From contig NC_088708.1 of assembly GCF_963576615.1 (NCBI RefSeq), positions 4,278,001-4,342,000 of the forward strand: a stretch of DNA of 64,000 bases, written 5' to 3'. This DNA is from Watersipora subatra (Eukaryota > Bryozoa > Gymnolaemata > Cheilostomatida > Watersiporidae). Position numbers and translations under genes: made by a program. Of this stretch, positions 24,401 through 36,600 are shown piece after piece. How positions within the stretch are numbered: the stretch's first letter is position 1; every line of letters starts with the position of its first letter. The notes beneath the pieces were generated by a model that was not told where the DNA came from, ran no database searches, and saw nothing but the letters and a program-made list of their open reading frames with translations.

Positions 24401-27358
24401 CCGGGTATTAAAAATCATCTTTTAAACAATGATAGGTAATGAGAGTTGCCTGTCACGTGTTATTAGCCTATCACATTGCTAGTGGATAATTTGAGTAAGC
24501 TTACTAATAAGAGCTACTTACGTTATGCCATGACTTTACTTCATGACCGAAAGCGGTTGCCTATTTGCTCCCAAATAGTGACATATATTGCCTAACGAAT
24601 ATATCAAGCTCATGTGGTTTAGTTAGTCGAGTGTTGGTCTGGTGAATGGGAGCTTCAGATATAAAATCTTCTGCTTTACAGATTTTTTATTCCACTATTT
24701 TAATAGCTATAGCGGACACGCATACACACACATATATACACACAAACTTTGAGAATTACATATATAGGCCTAGATGTAGCTGTGGCCTTAGGACGAAAAG
24801 ATATGGTATATCTGTATGTCGCAATTTGCAATATCATGGTAGGCAGTGCATGTTTTTATTTTTTATGGGCCTCTCACTGTAGTTTTTGTATTTTAACATA
24901 TATTTACAAAAATTACAATCTGTGTACGTGTATTTTATTCAATTAACTTGAAATATTTGAGAGATTTTTAGGCTGTATATAGTTTATAGGATACAAAAGA
25001 ACTCTGCCACTTACTATAGTCACTACTATTTGATGCTATTTCGTTTTTTCACTGCTCAACTTTGTTCATTTACTAGTAGACCTATGATTATAGTATGATT
25101 TACTAGTAGGCCTATGATTATAGTATGATTTACTAGTAGACCTATGATTATAGTATGATTTACTAGTAGACCTATGATTATAGTATGATTTACTAGTAGA
25201 CCTATGATTATAGTATGATTTACTAGTAGACCTATGATTATAGTATGATTTACTAGTAGGCCTATGATTGTAGTATGATTTACTAGTAGGCCTATGATTA
25301 TAGTATGATTTACTACTAGGCCTATGATTATAGTATGATTTACTAGTAGACCTATGATTATAGTATGATTTACTAGTAGACCTATGATTATAGTATGATT
25401 TACTAATAGGCCTATGATTATAGTATGATTTACTAGTAGGCCTATGATTATAGTATGATTTACTAGTAGACCTATGATTATAGTATGATTTACTAGTAGG
25501 CCTATGATTATAGTATGATTTACTAGTAGACCTATGATTATAGTATGATTTACTAGTAGGCCTATGATTATAGTATGATTTACTAGTAGACCTATGATTA
25601 TAGTATGATTTACTAGTAGGCCTATGATTATAGTATGATTTACTAGTAGACCTATGATTATAGTATGATTTACTAGTAGGCCTATGATTATAGTATGATT
25701 TACTAGTAGACCTATGATTATAGTATGATTTACTAGTAGGCCTATGATTATAGTATGATTTACTAGTAGACCTATGATTATAGTATGATTTACTAGTAGG
25801 CCTATGATTATAGTATGATTTACTAGTAGACCTATGATTATAGTATGATTTACTAGTAGGCCTATGATTATAGTATGATTTACTAATAGGCCTATGATTA
25901 TAGTATGATTTACTAGTAGGCCTATGATTATAGTATGATTTACTAGTAGACCTATGATTATAGTATGATTTACTAGTAGGCCTATGATTATAGTATGATT
26001 TACTAGTAGGCCTATGATTATAGTATGATTTACTAGTAGGCCTATGATTATAGTATGATTTACTAGTAGGCCTATGATTATAGTATGATTTACTAATAGG
26101 CCTATGATTATAGTATGATTTACTAGTAGACCTATGATTATAGTATGATTTACTAGTAGGCCTATGATTATAGTATGATTTACTAGTAGGCCTATGATTA
26201 TAGTATGATTTACTAGTAGGCCTATGATTATAGTATGATTTACTAGTAGACCTATGATTATAGTATGATTTACTAATAGGCCTATGATTATAGTATGATT
26301 TACTAGTAGGCCTATGATTATAGTATGATTTACTAGTAGGCCTATGATTATAGTATGATTTACTAGTAGGCCTATGATTATAGTATGATTTACTAGTAGA
26401 CCTATGATTATAGTATGATTTACTAGTAGGCCTATGATTATAGTATGATTTACTAGTAGGCCTATGATTATAGATAATGCCTGAAGCCTTGGCTAAACTA
26501 ATTGCTTCATTTGTCAAAGAATATTTGAAATCACAGTGAATACCATTGCATGTAATTATCATATGCTGGTGTGCGCATGGCTCTGAACAGATATCTGTGT
26601 GTTCTATTGTATACATAATGTTGACCAATCATGCCTGGATGCTCTGTGGCTGTCATAGTCTTTAGGTCTCGTAGATCTTCTGCTTCTTCAATTGATTTTC
26701 TTGACTTGTAGTCTTTGGGATCTTGCAAAAGTTTTATGAAACAAAAGATTGGGAGGCTGCATTCTTCAGTGTGATTCCCAAACGGAAAGGAGCTCAGTCT
26801 ATAAACAGCTCATCAGCGCCTGATCAAGCCTCTCAAGTAGAGTTGATGAGTGACATTGAGGATGGCTCTGACTCACCTTCAAACCTTCATTCCCATGGAG
26901 ATAATCTAGTAGCAGCAGATGCTACCGCAGTTGTCTCATCTTCTCCAGATGATGCCACTAAAACAACAACCATGAGAGGGGAGACGACCTCTCAATATAT
27001 CTGTGAAAATGCAGAATTCGAAGATGAACTCACAATAGTTACTGGCTGTGCAGACACAGTCTTGGTAAAGGATGGTGATGCAGACGGTGACACTGTCGAT
27101 ATTGACTGTGCAGACACAGTCTTGGTAAAGGATGGTGATGCAGACAGTGACACTGTAGGTACTGACTGTGCAGACGCAGTCCTGGTGAATGATGGTGGTG
27201 CAGGCAGTGCCACTGTAGATACTGACTGTGCAGACACTGTTTTAGTAAAGGATGGTGATGCAGACAGTGACACTGTAGATACTGGCTGTAAACCGCGTGT
27301 TAATGAGTCTCATTCTCACAGTAAGCTTGAATGTGCTTTACCTGATAAGCAGTTGTGA
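18481..27358 (+). CDS. TRMT10A: tRNA (guanine-9-N1) methyltransferase, TRMT10A/B type
   Basis: Six exons with matching phases: 18481-18632, 19872-20100, 21079-21150, 21394-21540, 21698-21803 and 26712-27358, giving about 450 residues. The family uses S-adenosylmethionine to methylate N1 of G9 in tRNA. An N-terminal Lys/Arg/Glu-rich coiled region (about 30-70) precedes the SPOUT domain, which begins near residue 86 (VDITVVIDASFEEHM) and continues through YYVTSYGG (128-135), VYVIGGLVDH (187-196; cofactor-binding knot region) and LPISEHIQM. The last exon completes the domain (DWEAAFFSVIPKRKGAQ) and adds a long acidic tail with four 20-residue repeats (about 348-430), longer than the human tail. 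Human TRMT10A has 339 residues. Intron 5 (4.9 kb) carries a MITE, two satellites and a SINE-like repeat. The start Met is the first ATG before the basic region. TRMT10A fits better than mitochondrial TRMT10C, as no targeting peptide is evident. Confidence 0.92.
18750..18768. repeat. GC-rich perfect hairpin
   Basis: The inverted arms TTCGGGGC and GCCCCGAA (8 bp each) are separated by 3 nt, inside intron 1 of the methyltransferase gene, in a locally GC-rich island of otherwise AT-rich sequence. It is probably part of an interspersed element that I cannot name. Confidence 0.7.
18938..18992. repeat. 23-bp inverted repeat with 9-nt loop
   Basis: The arms attgacagaacaagagctat and atarctcttgttctgtcaat (18938-18960 and 18970-18992) pair with only two mismatches. 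It lies in intron 1 of the TRMT10A-like gene and could be a small palindromic element or form an RNA hairpin. Confidence 0.85.
20781..20863 (+). repeat. tRNA-derived sequence (SINE head or tRNA pseudogene)
   Basis: The A box tggaatagtgg (20790-20800) and the B box gagttcaattcc (20832-20843) are at tRNA-like spacing, followed by a run of T's at 20855-20863 that would end Pol III transcription. The anticodon arm does not pair well, so this is not called as a functional tRNA. It lies in intron 2 of the TRMT10A-like gene, on the same strand. Confidence 0.55.
22084..22960. mobile_element. MITE family A, copy 3 (TTAA duplication)
   Basis: An 877-bp copy with ends AGGTTGACTTGCAATAAA and GCAAGTCAACCT, flanked by TTAA (22080-22083 and 22961-22964). 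Terminal arms are about 135 bp. It lies in intron 5 of the TRMT10A-like gene. The sequence before its left TTAA (taaaacaccacatg) is the same as the end of the 36-bp satellite unit that starts at its right edge. Confidence 0.9.
22961..23930 (+). repeat. 36-bp satellite, about 27 units
   Basis: The unit is agcttaatcctacaccaatg followed by taaaccaccacatgtt, with a few alternating variants (C/T, ccacc/acacc). It occupies intron 5 of the TRMT10A-like gene directly right of MITE A copy 3. Confidence 0.95.
24377..24735 (+). repeat. SINE-like interspersed repeat (copy a)
   Basis: The head is actagctgcgctacccggcg followed by ttgcccgggtatt. The middle has a ggtaatg...ttgcctgtcac block. Near the end a tRNA-like stretch (gtggtttagttagtcgag) is followed by ggtctggtgaatgggagctt, aaaatcttctgc and the tail ttttaatagctatagcggac. 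It shares order with the copies near 28.7 and 60.1 kb. No protein is encoded. It lies in intron 5 of the TRMT10A-like gene. Confidence 0.75.
25071..26473. repeat. 30-bp satellite, about 47 units
   Basis: The unit tactagtaggcctatgatta plus tagtatgatt is repeated with very few variants (aga/agg, agt/aat). As the unit length is a multiple of three, the minus strand shows a long open frame of a Tyr-Tyr-Asn-His-Arg-containing decapeptide. That frame is a by-product of the repeat and not a gene. It ends about 240 bp before the last exon of the TRMT10A-like gene. Confidence 0.97.
27046..27290 (+). repeat. 60-bp coding repeat in the last TRMT10A exon
   Basis: Four units of about 60 bp encode 20-residue blocks (core CADTVLVKDGDADSDTVDTD). 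The reading frame is kept through every unit, which gives an acidic C-terminal tail. Confidence 0.9.
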
Positions 27359-27589
27359 TCTTTCCTTGAGCCATAGTGGAGTAAAGGTTTATGTGATCAC
27401 TGAGTTTTTTCTGATTGCCAAGATAAAGCGTCATCTTATTGCCTTTCAATAATTTAAAAGATACATTCGGAGAATTCCCTTCATCGACCAAGTCATGGTT
27501 GAGAGGGGAGGTTGTGAGGGGAATTTGTGAGGTTTTCACAAATTCTTGTGCACTAAACTAGCACGCACACATTTCATAGCACATTTCTC

Positions 27590-27595
27590 AATAAA
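27590..27595 (+). promoter_or_regulatory. Poly(A) signal AATAAA, TRMT10A-like gene
   Basis: This canonical hexamer lies 232 bp after the stop codon at 27358 and is the first one seen. It is a plausible cleavage signal; no transcript evidence is available. Confidence 0.5.
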
Positions 27596-28737
27596 AATAA
27601 TTTACGATAAAAACAATGTCCAGTCAATCTGTAGATTAATCTTTGCTATTTTGGATTAATTGGTTCCCATGCCAGAGTGCCAAAATTATCAAGCTTGTTA
27701 TTTTAAAGCGGATTTTTTGATATGTCGCTGCATACAGGTTAGTATCCAATTGATGCCAATTGTTTTTCTCACTGAAAGCATGGCTTCTACTGTCGGACAA
27801 TCGCAGTAGTAATTGTTATTGTGCCTTGAAGTACACTTTTTCACATCTTTATTAAGTTCGTCATGGCAAGACTATCACAATGATTTTCTTAGGCAGTCAC
27901 CCGTCATTATTACAATTCTTCTCGTGTTGATAGCGAAAAAATCAGCACCTGCAGTTTTAAGCAAAAAAGATGGAAAAGAATGGTGTTGGAGCTAGTTAGA
28001 ATGTAAAACCAAACAAATAACAAGAAATTTGTGTCAATTCTAAAGGTAAATTATTCAACATGAATGGAAAATCTGACAATGATTTCTATAGATATAATTA
28101 ATTCCAAGGGCTAATGTACAGACTGCTTTATCAAAAGGATAAGTGATGCTGTCCTTTGATCCAGCTATACCTTTGAATGAGCATATTGCTATGAACCTGG
28201 CAGACCATTAACTTCGGCTTATGCGTGTCTTTTTTTACCATTTAATATTTTTCTGAAATTAACCAGTGCATGTTCAAGTTGTAATGATAGCGTAGCAGAA
28301 GCACACGGCAAGTTTCCTATCAAAAAATCTTTCTTATGGATTTTGTATTGATGCGTGGTATATTAAACTTTGCTAGAGTTTTAATTTTGTCAAATCACAG
28401 AGTGTCCAAAAATGTATGTACCATAAACAATGTTGTCATCATCACAGTTGTTTCATTCCTCATAACACAATATAACTCATTTGCCTAAATTTGTTTAGTG
28501 AAACTTTCACTTCTCTGGGCATTTGAAAGTCGCCAAAGAAGTTTGAAAGAGTTATTTAGTACAGATCTCTGATAGTACAACAACCTAAAACTGTAGTAAA
28601 ACAACCTAAAAAGAGGATGCGGTCAAAGTTGTGGAGAAGAAAATAACCAAGTAAAACACTGTCAAGAACAATCCAGTAAGCAGTCATGTTTGTCTAACAC
28701 AATAAACATATTTATTCACTCTGTCCTTTTTTCATAA

Positions 28738-29125
28738 ACTAGGGGAGTTTCCGGCTTTGCACGGGTATTAAAAACAGCTTATAAATAGTGGCAGGTAATG
28801 TAGTTGCCTGCCATTTGCCTGGCACATTGCCAATGGCTAATTTTAGCAAGCTAGTATCTGTATTGCTAAACTTACAAATAAAAGCCGTGAGAGCAAGCTT
28901 TAGTGACCTGGCTCGTAACGTAATGCAAAGTCACTATGCTATTTTCACCTATATATTTTAATCTATAACCACTCGTATCGCCCATTGCATCCAATGCATA
29001 TTGCGTAGCTCAAATGGTTAGAATTTTGCCTGGTGAAAGGGAGGTTCAGAGATCAAATCTTCTGCGATATGGAGTCTTCATTCCAAGATTTTAGTAGCCA
29101 TAGCTGGACTGACTAAATCACAAAC
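28738..29125 (+). repeat. SINE-like interspersed repeat (copy b)
   Basis: A diverged copy of the 24.4-kb repeat: head actaggggagtttccggc, then cacgggtattaaaaacagct, a ggcaggtaatgtagttgcct block, a tRNA-like 3' stretch (gctcaaatggttagaatttt, then ggttcagagatcaaatcttc) and the tail attttagtagccatagctgg. Confidence 0.7.
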
Positions 29126-29887
29126 GGACATCCACTGAGATTTATAGATAGACATTGATTGTCACAGGGTTATAAATGACGTAAAAATGACACATACAGC
29201 TGGAGCCCTATACAATATCTATGAACGCAAATTATATCTCTTTGTAAGGTCCATGCTTTTTATTCTTCGTTGGTTTGTAAAAATGAGAGACCTTGGTGGA
29301 CCAATAAAACATTCATTTAATAATAAGCACTGGTTCTCTTACATTTCTTTTTTCGGCCGACTATTATTACACATGATCTTCTAACATGGCAGAAGTTCAG
29401 TTGATCATCAGTTGATTGTTTTCAGGGTTTTTAGATAATTTGCAGTTTGAAATTTATTTAAGTTCATGTTTCAAATATTAGGGCAGCAGGCTCACTAACT
29501 TAAAAAATGTAACTAAAAATTCAAAAATATTATCCTTAGCGGTAAAGCACAATACGATCTTTGAAAGGCAGACTGGTGGGATTGAGCAGATGTGCGGAAT
29601 GCTGATGATGACCTCAGGCACTATGCATATTGTTTAGTGCCACTCCAAAGCCAAAGTGATGCATTTGTTGCATGCTTCTGGCCAATCAAAGCTCAGTCTT
29701 GTTTACTCGCTAAAATCAAAGCAGAAATTATAGGGCTTCTAGAGACTGAAGGGATGTAAGCGATGAGTGCAGAACGGGATACTAAAAAGTCGCACTGACT
29801 GTAAGAGTCTTATGTACAATTATCTCTGTGTTCGCACTGCTATTTTATAGTAGGGTTACATTTGTACATTTTATGCTCTATTCATGT

Positions 29888-30155
29888 TGGGTCGTCTCGT
29901 CTCCATTCATAGTGGATTGTTCTGTCTCTATTCATAGAGGTATGTCTTGTCTCTATTCATGGAGGTATGTCTTGTCTCTATTCATGGAGGTGTCCTGTCT
30001 CTATTCATGGAGGTATGTCTTGTCTCTATTCATGAAGGTATGTCTTGCCTCTATTCATGGAGGTATGTCTTGTCTCTATTCATGGAGGTGTCCTGTCTCT
30101 ATTCATGGAGGTATGTCTTGTCTCTATTCATGGAGGTATGTCTTTGCTCTATGTG
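29888..30155 (+). repeat. Minisatellite, about 25-bp unit
   Basis: Around ten units of tgtctctattcatggaggta with tgtct; a shorter variant (ggtgtccc type) occurs at intervals, giving a higher-order pattern. The open frames across it are repeat artefacts. Confidence 0.9.
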
Positions 30156-30650
30156 TGAAGTTACATCTTGTCAAGAAGACCCATATGTATTGGTAAGGAC
30201 AACAGTCATAGGGGACCGGAGTCTTTAGATCCAGTGTTATAAATACATACACTAGATGCGTTCTGTTATTAGATTTCAGCCAGTGTATAGACTGTTTTAT
30301 AGACCAGCATCACCTAATCCATTCAGATAAATAAAATACCTTAAACATATTTCTGCGAGTGAAGTGTCAGCTCACAGCGAGTAGGGACAAAGCTATCATT
30401 TATTACACATGATTTTAATGCGCCTTCAAGGATTGATGGAAGAATGCTCAGAGAATGTGAGCATTCTGTTGAAGAGCTCATGAGATAAAAGCTTTTCTAA
30501 GTAAATTCTTATTAATCTCTCTGAGTTGTCTTGCTCCTCTAGCCTATTTGGTATCGCTAAGAGAAATGTGCTAATATGGTTCACTTTAGCATGTGGTAGT
30601 TCTGGGGAGCGTGTCTGCTCTGACTTTGTTATATCATTTAATAGCGCTGA

Positions 30651-33600
30651 ATGCCTTGCATGGACTCCTTTGTTCTGCCTGAACCAGATGTTACACTTCT
30701 AACAGTCAACAGAGTCGAAGATAGAATTAGACAACTAAAGCGAGTCGGGCATGTTCCATATACTCAGCATTCGTATGAGCTAGCTGCTTTGGTAAGTGTC
30801 TTGTTTGCACAAAAGTGCTTCAGGTATCTCGAGAGTGTCGGGCAACTCCATTTTTGTCGGACACTAGAATTTCAGTTTAAGCAGCAACATTCTATTGTCA
30901 GCTACGGATGTTTCTCACGGCAAAGTAAGTTACAAATCTGAACATTTTATGAAGATGGTTAATATATTAATAACTTATATCAGACTATAAATGCAGAAGC
31001 GCAGTAATAGATAAGGCCTCTCATAGGCTCATACAGATACCACCTCAACTGAATATGTCCCAGAACCTTCAAATAGTTAACATAGTTGACCTCTTTGCTA
31101 TTAGTCATTACAGATGGGGCTTTAAAATATAACGTAATCCCTTACATTAAAACTAAAACATTACACTGAGCAAAGTTAATATGCCTACAGCTTCTATCAT
31201 AGGTTTAGTTAGTAGATAATCAACTGATATCAGTGTAAAATTTAATTATAAAATCAGATAATTATCTTTGCCTCGATGAAGATAGCACAAGTAGCTATTG
31301 CATATTTTGAAAGCAGTCATTATCATAGCTAATCCTTGGTAAGTGTGCTTTTCAAAGCCTGGGAGCTGTCTGTTTATCCGCCCCTGTCTCCCCTAGCCAT
31401 GCTGATAAGGGTGAATAGTTTAATTGCAGCTAATTTCTCCTTACAATGCAGAACATTTGTCCATGAATTGGGGTTCCACTAATGCGTGTTTATCTCTATT
31501 GATTTGTTTCCATGTATATGCTACGGTCTTTCCTTTAGTCACACCGCAATCTGGCATAATACTTTAAAATCTTTCTTTGTATGCTACAGGCTTTTGTTCT
31601 AAATTTTCAGCCTGCCGAATGTTATCAGTTTTTCTTTACAAATCTGTGGATTTTCTCTGGATGATATGGAGTTGGCATGGGCTGGTTTTTTGCCCCAATT
31701 GATACAGGAATAAAACTATTATCTTCAAAATTGTCTCAGCTATTCTGATGTGGATCTGCTCATTAGAAATTTTTTGCCTCGATATCTTAGCGACAGAATC
31801 AATGAGGGAAAATAACTTCGGCGGTATAAAATATCGAGTCCAGTCCCTAGTTATGTACTGCCGTGAAACTTCTTATGGCACGATGAGATCCTAATGACAG
31901 GAATCTTTGATATCACAGACAATGCATTTTACTAGCAATAACATTTATTATGACCTATATAAAAATTTTGTGCTGTTGATTGGCTAAAGAAGAGATCTTA
32001 TATTTAGCGCTCACAGACCCTTTTCACATGTATCACTATACACGTCACAAATAAAGCACTCGCTTGAATCTGAGCATTTCAAAAAATGATCTCATTCAAA
32101 AGCTTACATCTCTGGCCAGGGCTAGTCTACATAGACAAATATGACATCAAGTTGTAGCTGATGTTTCAGGCTTATATAGGTCTTAAGTTCATTTGAATGA
32201 CTTCAATGATGCAATCACATCTTAAACCATAGCACTTGCTACAGGTCTATGAAGAATATAGGAACAAGTTCTATCTGGTAGATGAGGCCAAAGAGCTACT
32301 GAATATCATGTCTCATCCAAGCATCAGGGTAGGTTTCTACTTATATATACTTCCTGTGAAGAACTTTGCCACTCAATGGCATTGGTGACTCTTTAAATGG
32401 TTCCTCACTCAGATACATGGCATACTGGCTCTGGTCATTTCTCTTGGCTGATATCACATTACAGAATAGGACCGCATTATTTTATTTAGATAACATCTTA
32501 CCTTTTTTTAGCAAGTTTTTAACTATTTTACACGCATTTGACAAACAAAGGCCTGTTTATTTCGTTAAAAGGCTTAGAACCTGAGAATTGTAATCATATG
32601 CGACGTGATAAGATAAGATGCGACGTGATAAGATAAGATGCGACGTGATAAGATAAGATAAGATACTCGTGATTGACTTTTTAAAACATTAAATTACACT
32701 GTTGCAAAAATAATTTGAGCCTAAAAGCGTTGATTTTAGGCTAAAAGCGTTAATTGTGAGTTTCACTTTTTGTCAGCAACTATTCATGTGTTAACATCTC
32801 CTTTAGTGTATAAGTACGTATATCTTTTTTAATTTATAGATATTAATACTGAAGTTTAAATATTCAATATATTAATAATAATAAATATTATATTAACATT
32901 CAAACACCAGTCAACAAAAGCAGTGTTTGTAGCCTCATTCTGCTAATAAATATGTGGTACGCTTGAGTCTTTTGAGACGAGCATTATTCAGCATCGCTCA
33001 TTCGTCGAGCATTGTCTTTAGAATGAAGCAGTAATAGTAAGAATACCAAAAACTGGATTTACGAGTCGATATCTATTATGGAAACCATCTCAAAAGGGTA
33101 ATTCTAGCTCGTAATGCGTGTATTTGCCCGCTATTGTGTGCCAAAGTTAAATGAGAAGCAAGCGAGTAATTAACTTCATTAAGCAGCTGCTCAGCTGTCA
33201 CTGTTTCTCTGCTATTGATTCCTTTGAACAGCGCACTAATCTCCTATTGATCAGCGACTGAGTCACACATGCGTCATTCATTTCATATTATGTCGTTTCT
33301 CCACTTGTCTATATTACCTATACTGACACTTCGTAGTAATATACTCATATATATGCTACGAGAGAGCGGGTGGTAGTCACTTACTTAGACTATCAGTGTT
33401 AAGAACAAGCTCTAGTGAACGGTGAAACTTTAAAATCTTATGCCTTACAATAAGGTGTTTCCACTTTGAGAGTTGGACAAACACAGCTTTGGTCAATCTA
33501 CATGTATATGAGGATTATTCTGATGCTGGTTTTATGCTTTGCTTTTTTCTCACAGGTTTTTGGAAAACTTAATCACTGCAGTAACTATAAAGTGATTATT

Positions 33601-36600
33601 TGTTAAATTTTAAGGACGAAATGCAAAAGAAGTTTGTTTGACATAAGGCCATCAGCTGTTATAGATAGTATGAACAAGTACTCTATTTACACTAACATAT
33701 ATAGTCTGTTATAGATAGTATGAACAAGTACTCCATTTACACTAACATGTATAGTCTGTTATAGATAGTATGAACAAGTACTCCATTTACACTAACATGT
33801 ATAGTCTGTTATAGATAGTATGAACAAGTACTCTACTTACACTAACATAAATAGTCTGTTATAGATAGTATGAACAAGTACTCTATTTACACTAACATGT
33901 ATAGTCTGTTATAGATAGTATGAACAAGTACTCTATTTACACTAACATGTATAGTCTGTTATAGATAGTATGAACAAGTACTCTATTTACACTAACATAT
34001 ATAGTCTGTTATAGATAGTATGAACAAGTACTCTATTTACACTAACATATATAGTCTGTTATAGATAGTATGAACAAGTACTCTACTTACACTAACATGT
34101 ATAGTCTGTTATAGATAGTATGAACAAGTACTCTATTTACACTAACATATATAGTCTGTTATAGATAGTATGAACAAGTACTCTACTTACACTAACATGT
34201 ATAGTCTGTTATAGATAGTATGAACAAGTACTCTATTTACACTAACATGTATAGTCTGTTATAGATAGTATGAACAAGTACTCTACTTACACTAACATAT
34301 ATAGTCTGTTATAGATAGTATGAACAAGTACTCTACTTAAACTAACATGTATAGTCTGTTATAGATAGTATGAACAAGTACTCTACTTAAACTAACATGT
34401 ATAGTCTGTTATAGATAGTATGAACAAGTACTCTATTTACACTAACATATATAGTCTGTTATAGATAGTATGAACAAGTACTCTATTTACACTAACATAT
34501 ATAGTCTGTTATAGATAGTATGAACAAGTACTTTACTTACACTAACATATATCATATAGATAGATGTTCAATTAAAAAAGTAAAATTTTAGTGGGTCAAG
34601 AGGTTCTTGCCTGTACTATTGACAGGCCTTGTTTGATGTACATGACAGAGTAGCCAACCAGGAATACCTGCCAGCTCTTCCAGACATTCTTCCTCAGTGT
34701 GATGACAATGACAGAGCTGTGAAAATTGTGAGACTTTTGAGAAATGATGAGCCATTGGTAAGTTATCATCTGTATTAAAGTGTTATAAATTGTGGTTTTT
34801 ATTTCATAATGTGATACAAGCCGAATTTTTAGACTACAGCAAATAAAGTTCATTTCAACACTTTCGTAGTCCTTTGTATTAGTTTTAATAAAAGTAAACA
34901 GTCATGCCAGCTGGCTGCGCAAGGTGTTCTCCTTTTGTCTGTATTTCTAATTCTTGATAAGAACAGCAATCCTTGTACGTATAGGAAGGCTCTAATCTGG
35001 CTATGGGAACTTAAATTCAAGTCACAAGGTCTTCGGTTACAACATGCCGTGTTACTCGCACAAAGTATATCAACTACAGAACACTTTGGTCACGTTATCA
35101 TTGAAGCAGATTCGCTTTAACAATTTGTATAGCGCTTAATAATGTAATCTTTTGGAGCTAGCATTGTATAGTAGAAAAGGCTCTCACTCTCAATGGCCTT
35201 TCAATGTGAAGGCTTTCACAATTTAAACATGATAGAAGATTTTATGTTGAGTAGCAAGTTTTTATTATTTAGAACTGGTCCTATATCTAAGGTAGTGTCA
35301 AAACTACGTTTTTTCACTGTTTGAAATCCAGATCCAATTAGTTCAAAATGGATCTGACTAAAATCAAATTGCCAATGCATGTCAAATCATATCTATCAAA
35401 TTACCCACCTTATGGACACAGTTCAAATCCTTAATCATTAAGTTATGATTTGGAAATATTTGACGAATCTTCAAGTACAGAAACATATAATAAGCATAGC
35501 AGTGTTCGTGGTACGCTAGGTGATTGTCAGTTTTTCCCCTCCATTATTCAATTGCACAATGGTACTACAATAATTTATGATGAATATTATATATTTCTAT
35601 TGTTATAATTAAATTATGGGCTATTAATCCACAGAAATTTGTTATCATACAAAAAGATGAAAAAGCTTAACTTAATGAGGGTTAAGAAGAACTAGCAGTT
35701 GGATACAAAAACTAGACTTTCCTGCAGTTTGCCATTTTGCTATTTTACAAACAAGAATTTCAGCTATCTGTTTACAACCTAAAAAATTTTTGATTTTCAC
35801 CACTGCTCGGGGCTTTTTCATATTGTAGTACGTGTAAATGTAATACCAACTTTCCTTAACAGTAATTTCACAATACACCTTAGGGTGAAGTAGTCGCACT
35901 AATTTTTAGCTTAGTTTTATAACTGATAATATAATCCTTAAAACAGATACATGGAAACATATTCCTTAATAATTCGACTTGTTTGTCAAATCCTAAATCA
36001 CTTCATTTAATTTGCACATTAACTCTCAAATCACTTTTGCATCTGTCCATCTAATTCAGTGTAAAATTAATTCAAATCACCAAAGATTTGTTTCAATTGC
36101 TTAGGCTGTCACATTCAGCAGACAGCTGATTTGGGCACAGCCCTGTTTGTATATATTGAGATATCATACTAAAAGCGTGACATCAATTTTTATATTAAAA
36201 AAGGCAATATTTGAAAAACAGCTTATTTTAATTCAGATTACTAATGCATCCAGAAAATAATTATGTATAGTTATTTATTAGTAGCAATCAGACCCTTGTC
36301 TTTCATCGCTCAAGTCTAGTCAAGTACCTTGATAATAAGCCTAATTGTCGTTAACCGTTTTTTGCTAAATAATTCAGATCTTCCTTTGTGTTTGTCTCTA
36401 TTAGTATGAAAGAAGTTATACTGCTATTACAGCATCTCATTTTACCATGTTTAACCATGTCAGCTGATCTAGAGATTGAAGACTACCTAGCTATTTGAAT
36501 TTGTATGATGCAGACTTTCGTTGTAATATGTAGTCAGCTGTAACAGTTTAGAGCCAACTGAGTGTTGCCCATTTGGGAAGCCGAGGAAAATAAATCAAAA

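Larger units (their letters stand above)
27600..30650. other. Intergenic or 5' intronic region before the MAGUK exons
   Basis: It holds a SINE-like copy (28738-29125) and a minisatellite (29888-30155). A 5' exon with the start codon and the first L27 helices of the MAGUK gene may lie here or further left, but I could not identify it. No other gene is recognised. Confidence 0.45.

Noticed and set aside
25066..26628. A 520-codon minus-strand open frame with a Tyr/Asn/His/Arg decapeptide repeat
   Set aside because: It is the translation of a 30-bp satellite in an intron; 30 is a multiple of three, so no stop arises. There is no start context, splice logic or family.
29828..30228. Two overlapping plus-strand frames with Cys/Leu/Tyr/Ser/Trp repeats
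   Set aside because: A minisatellite with about 25-bp units; both frames are open and neither has gene features.
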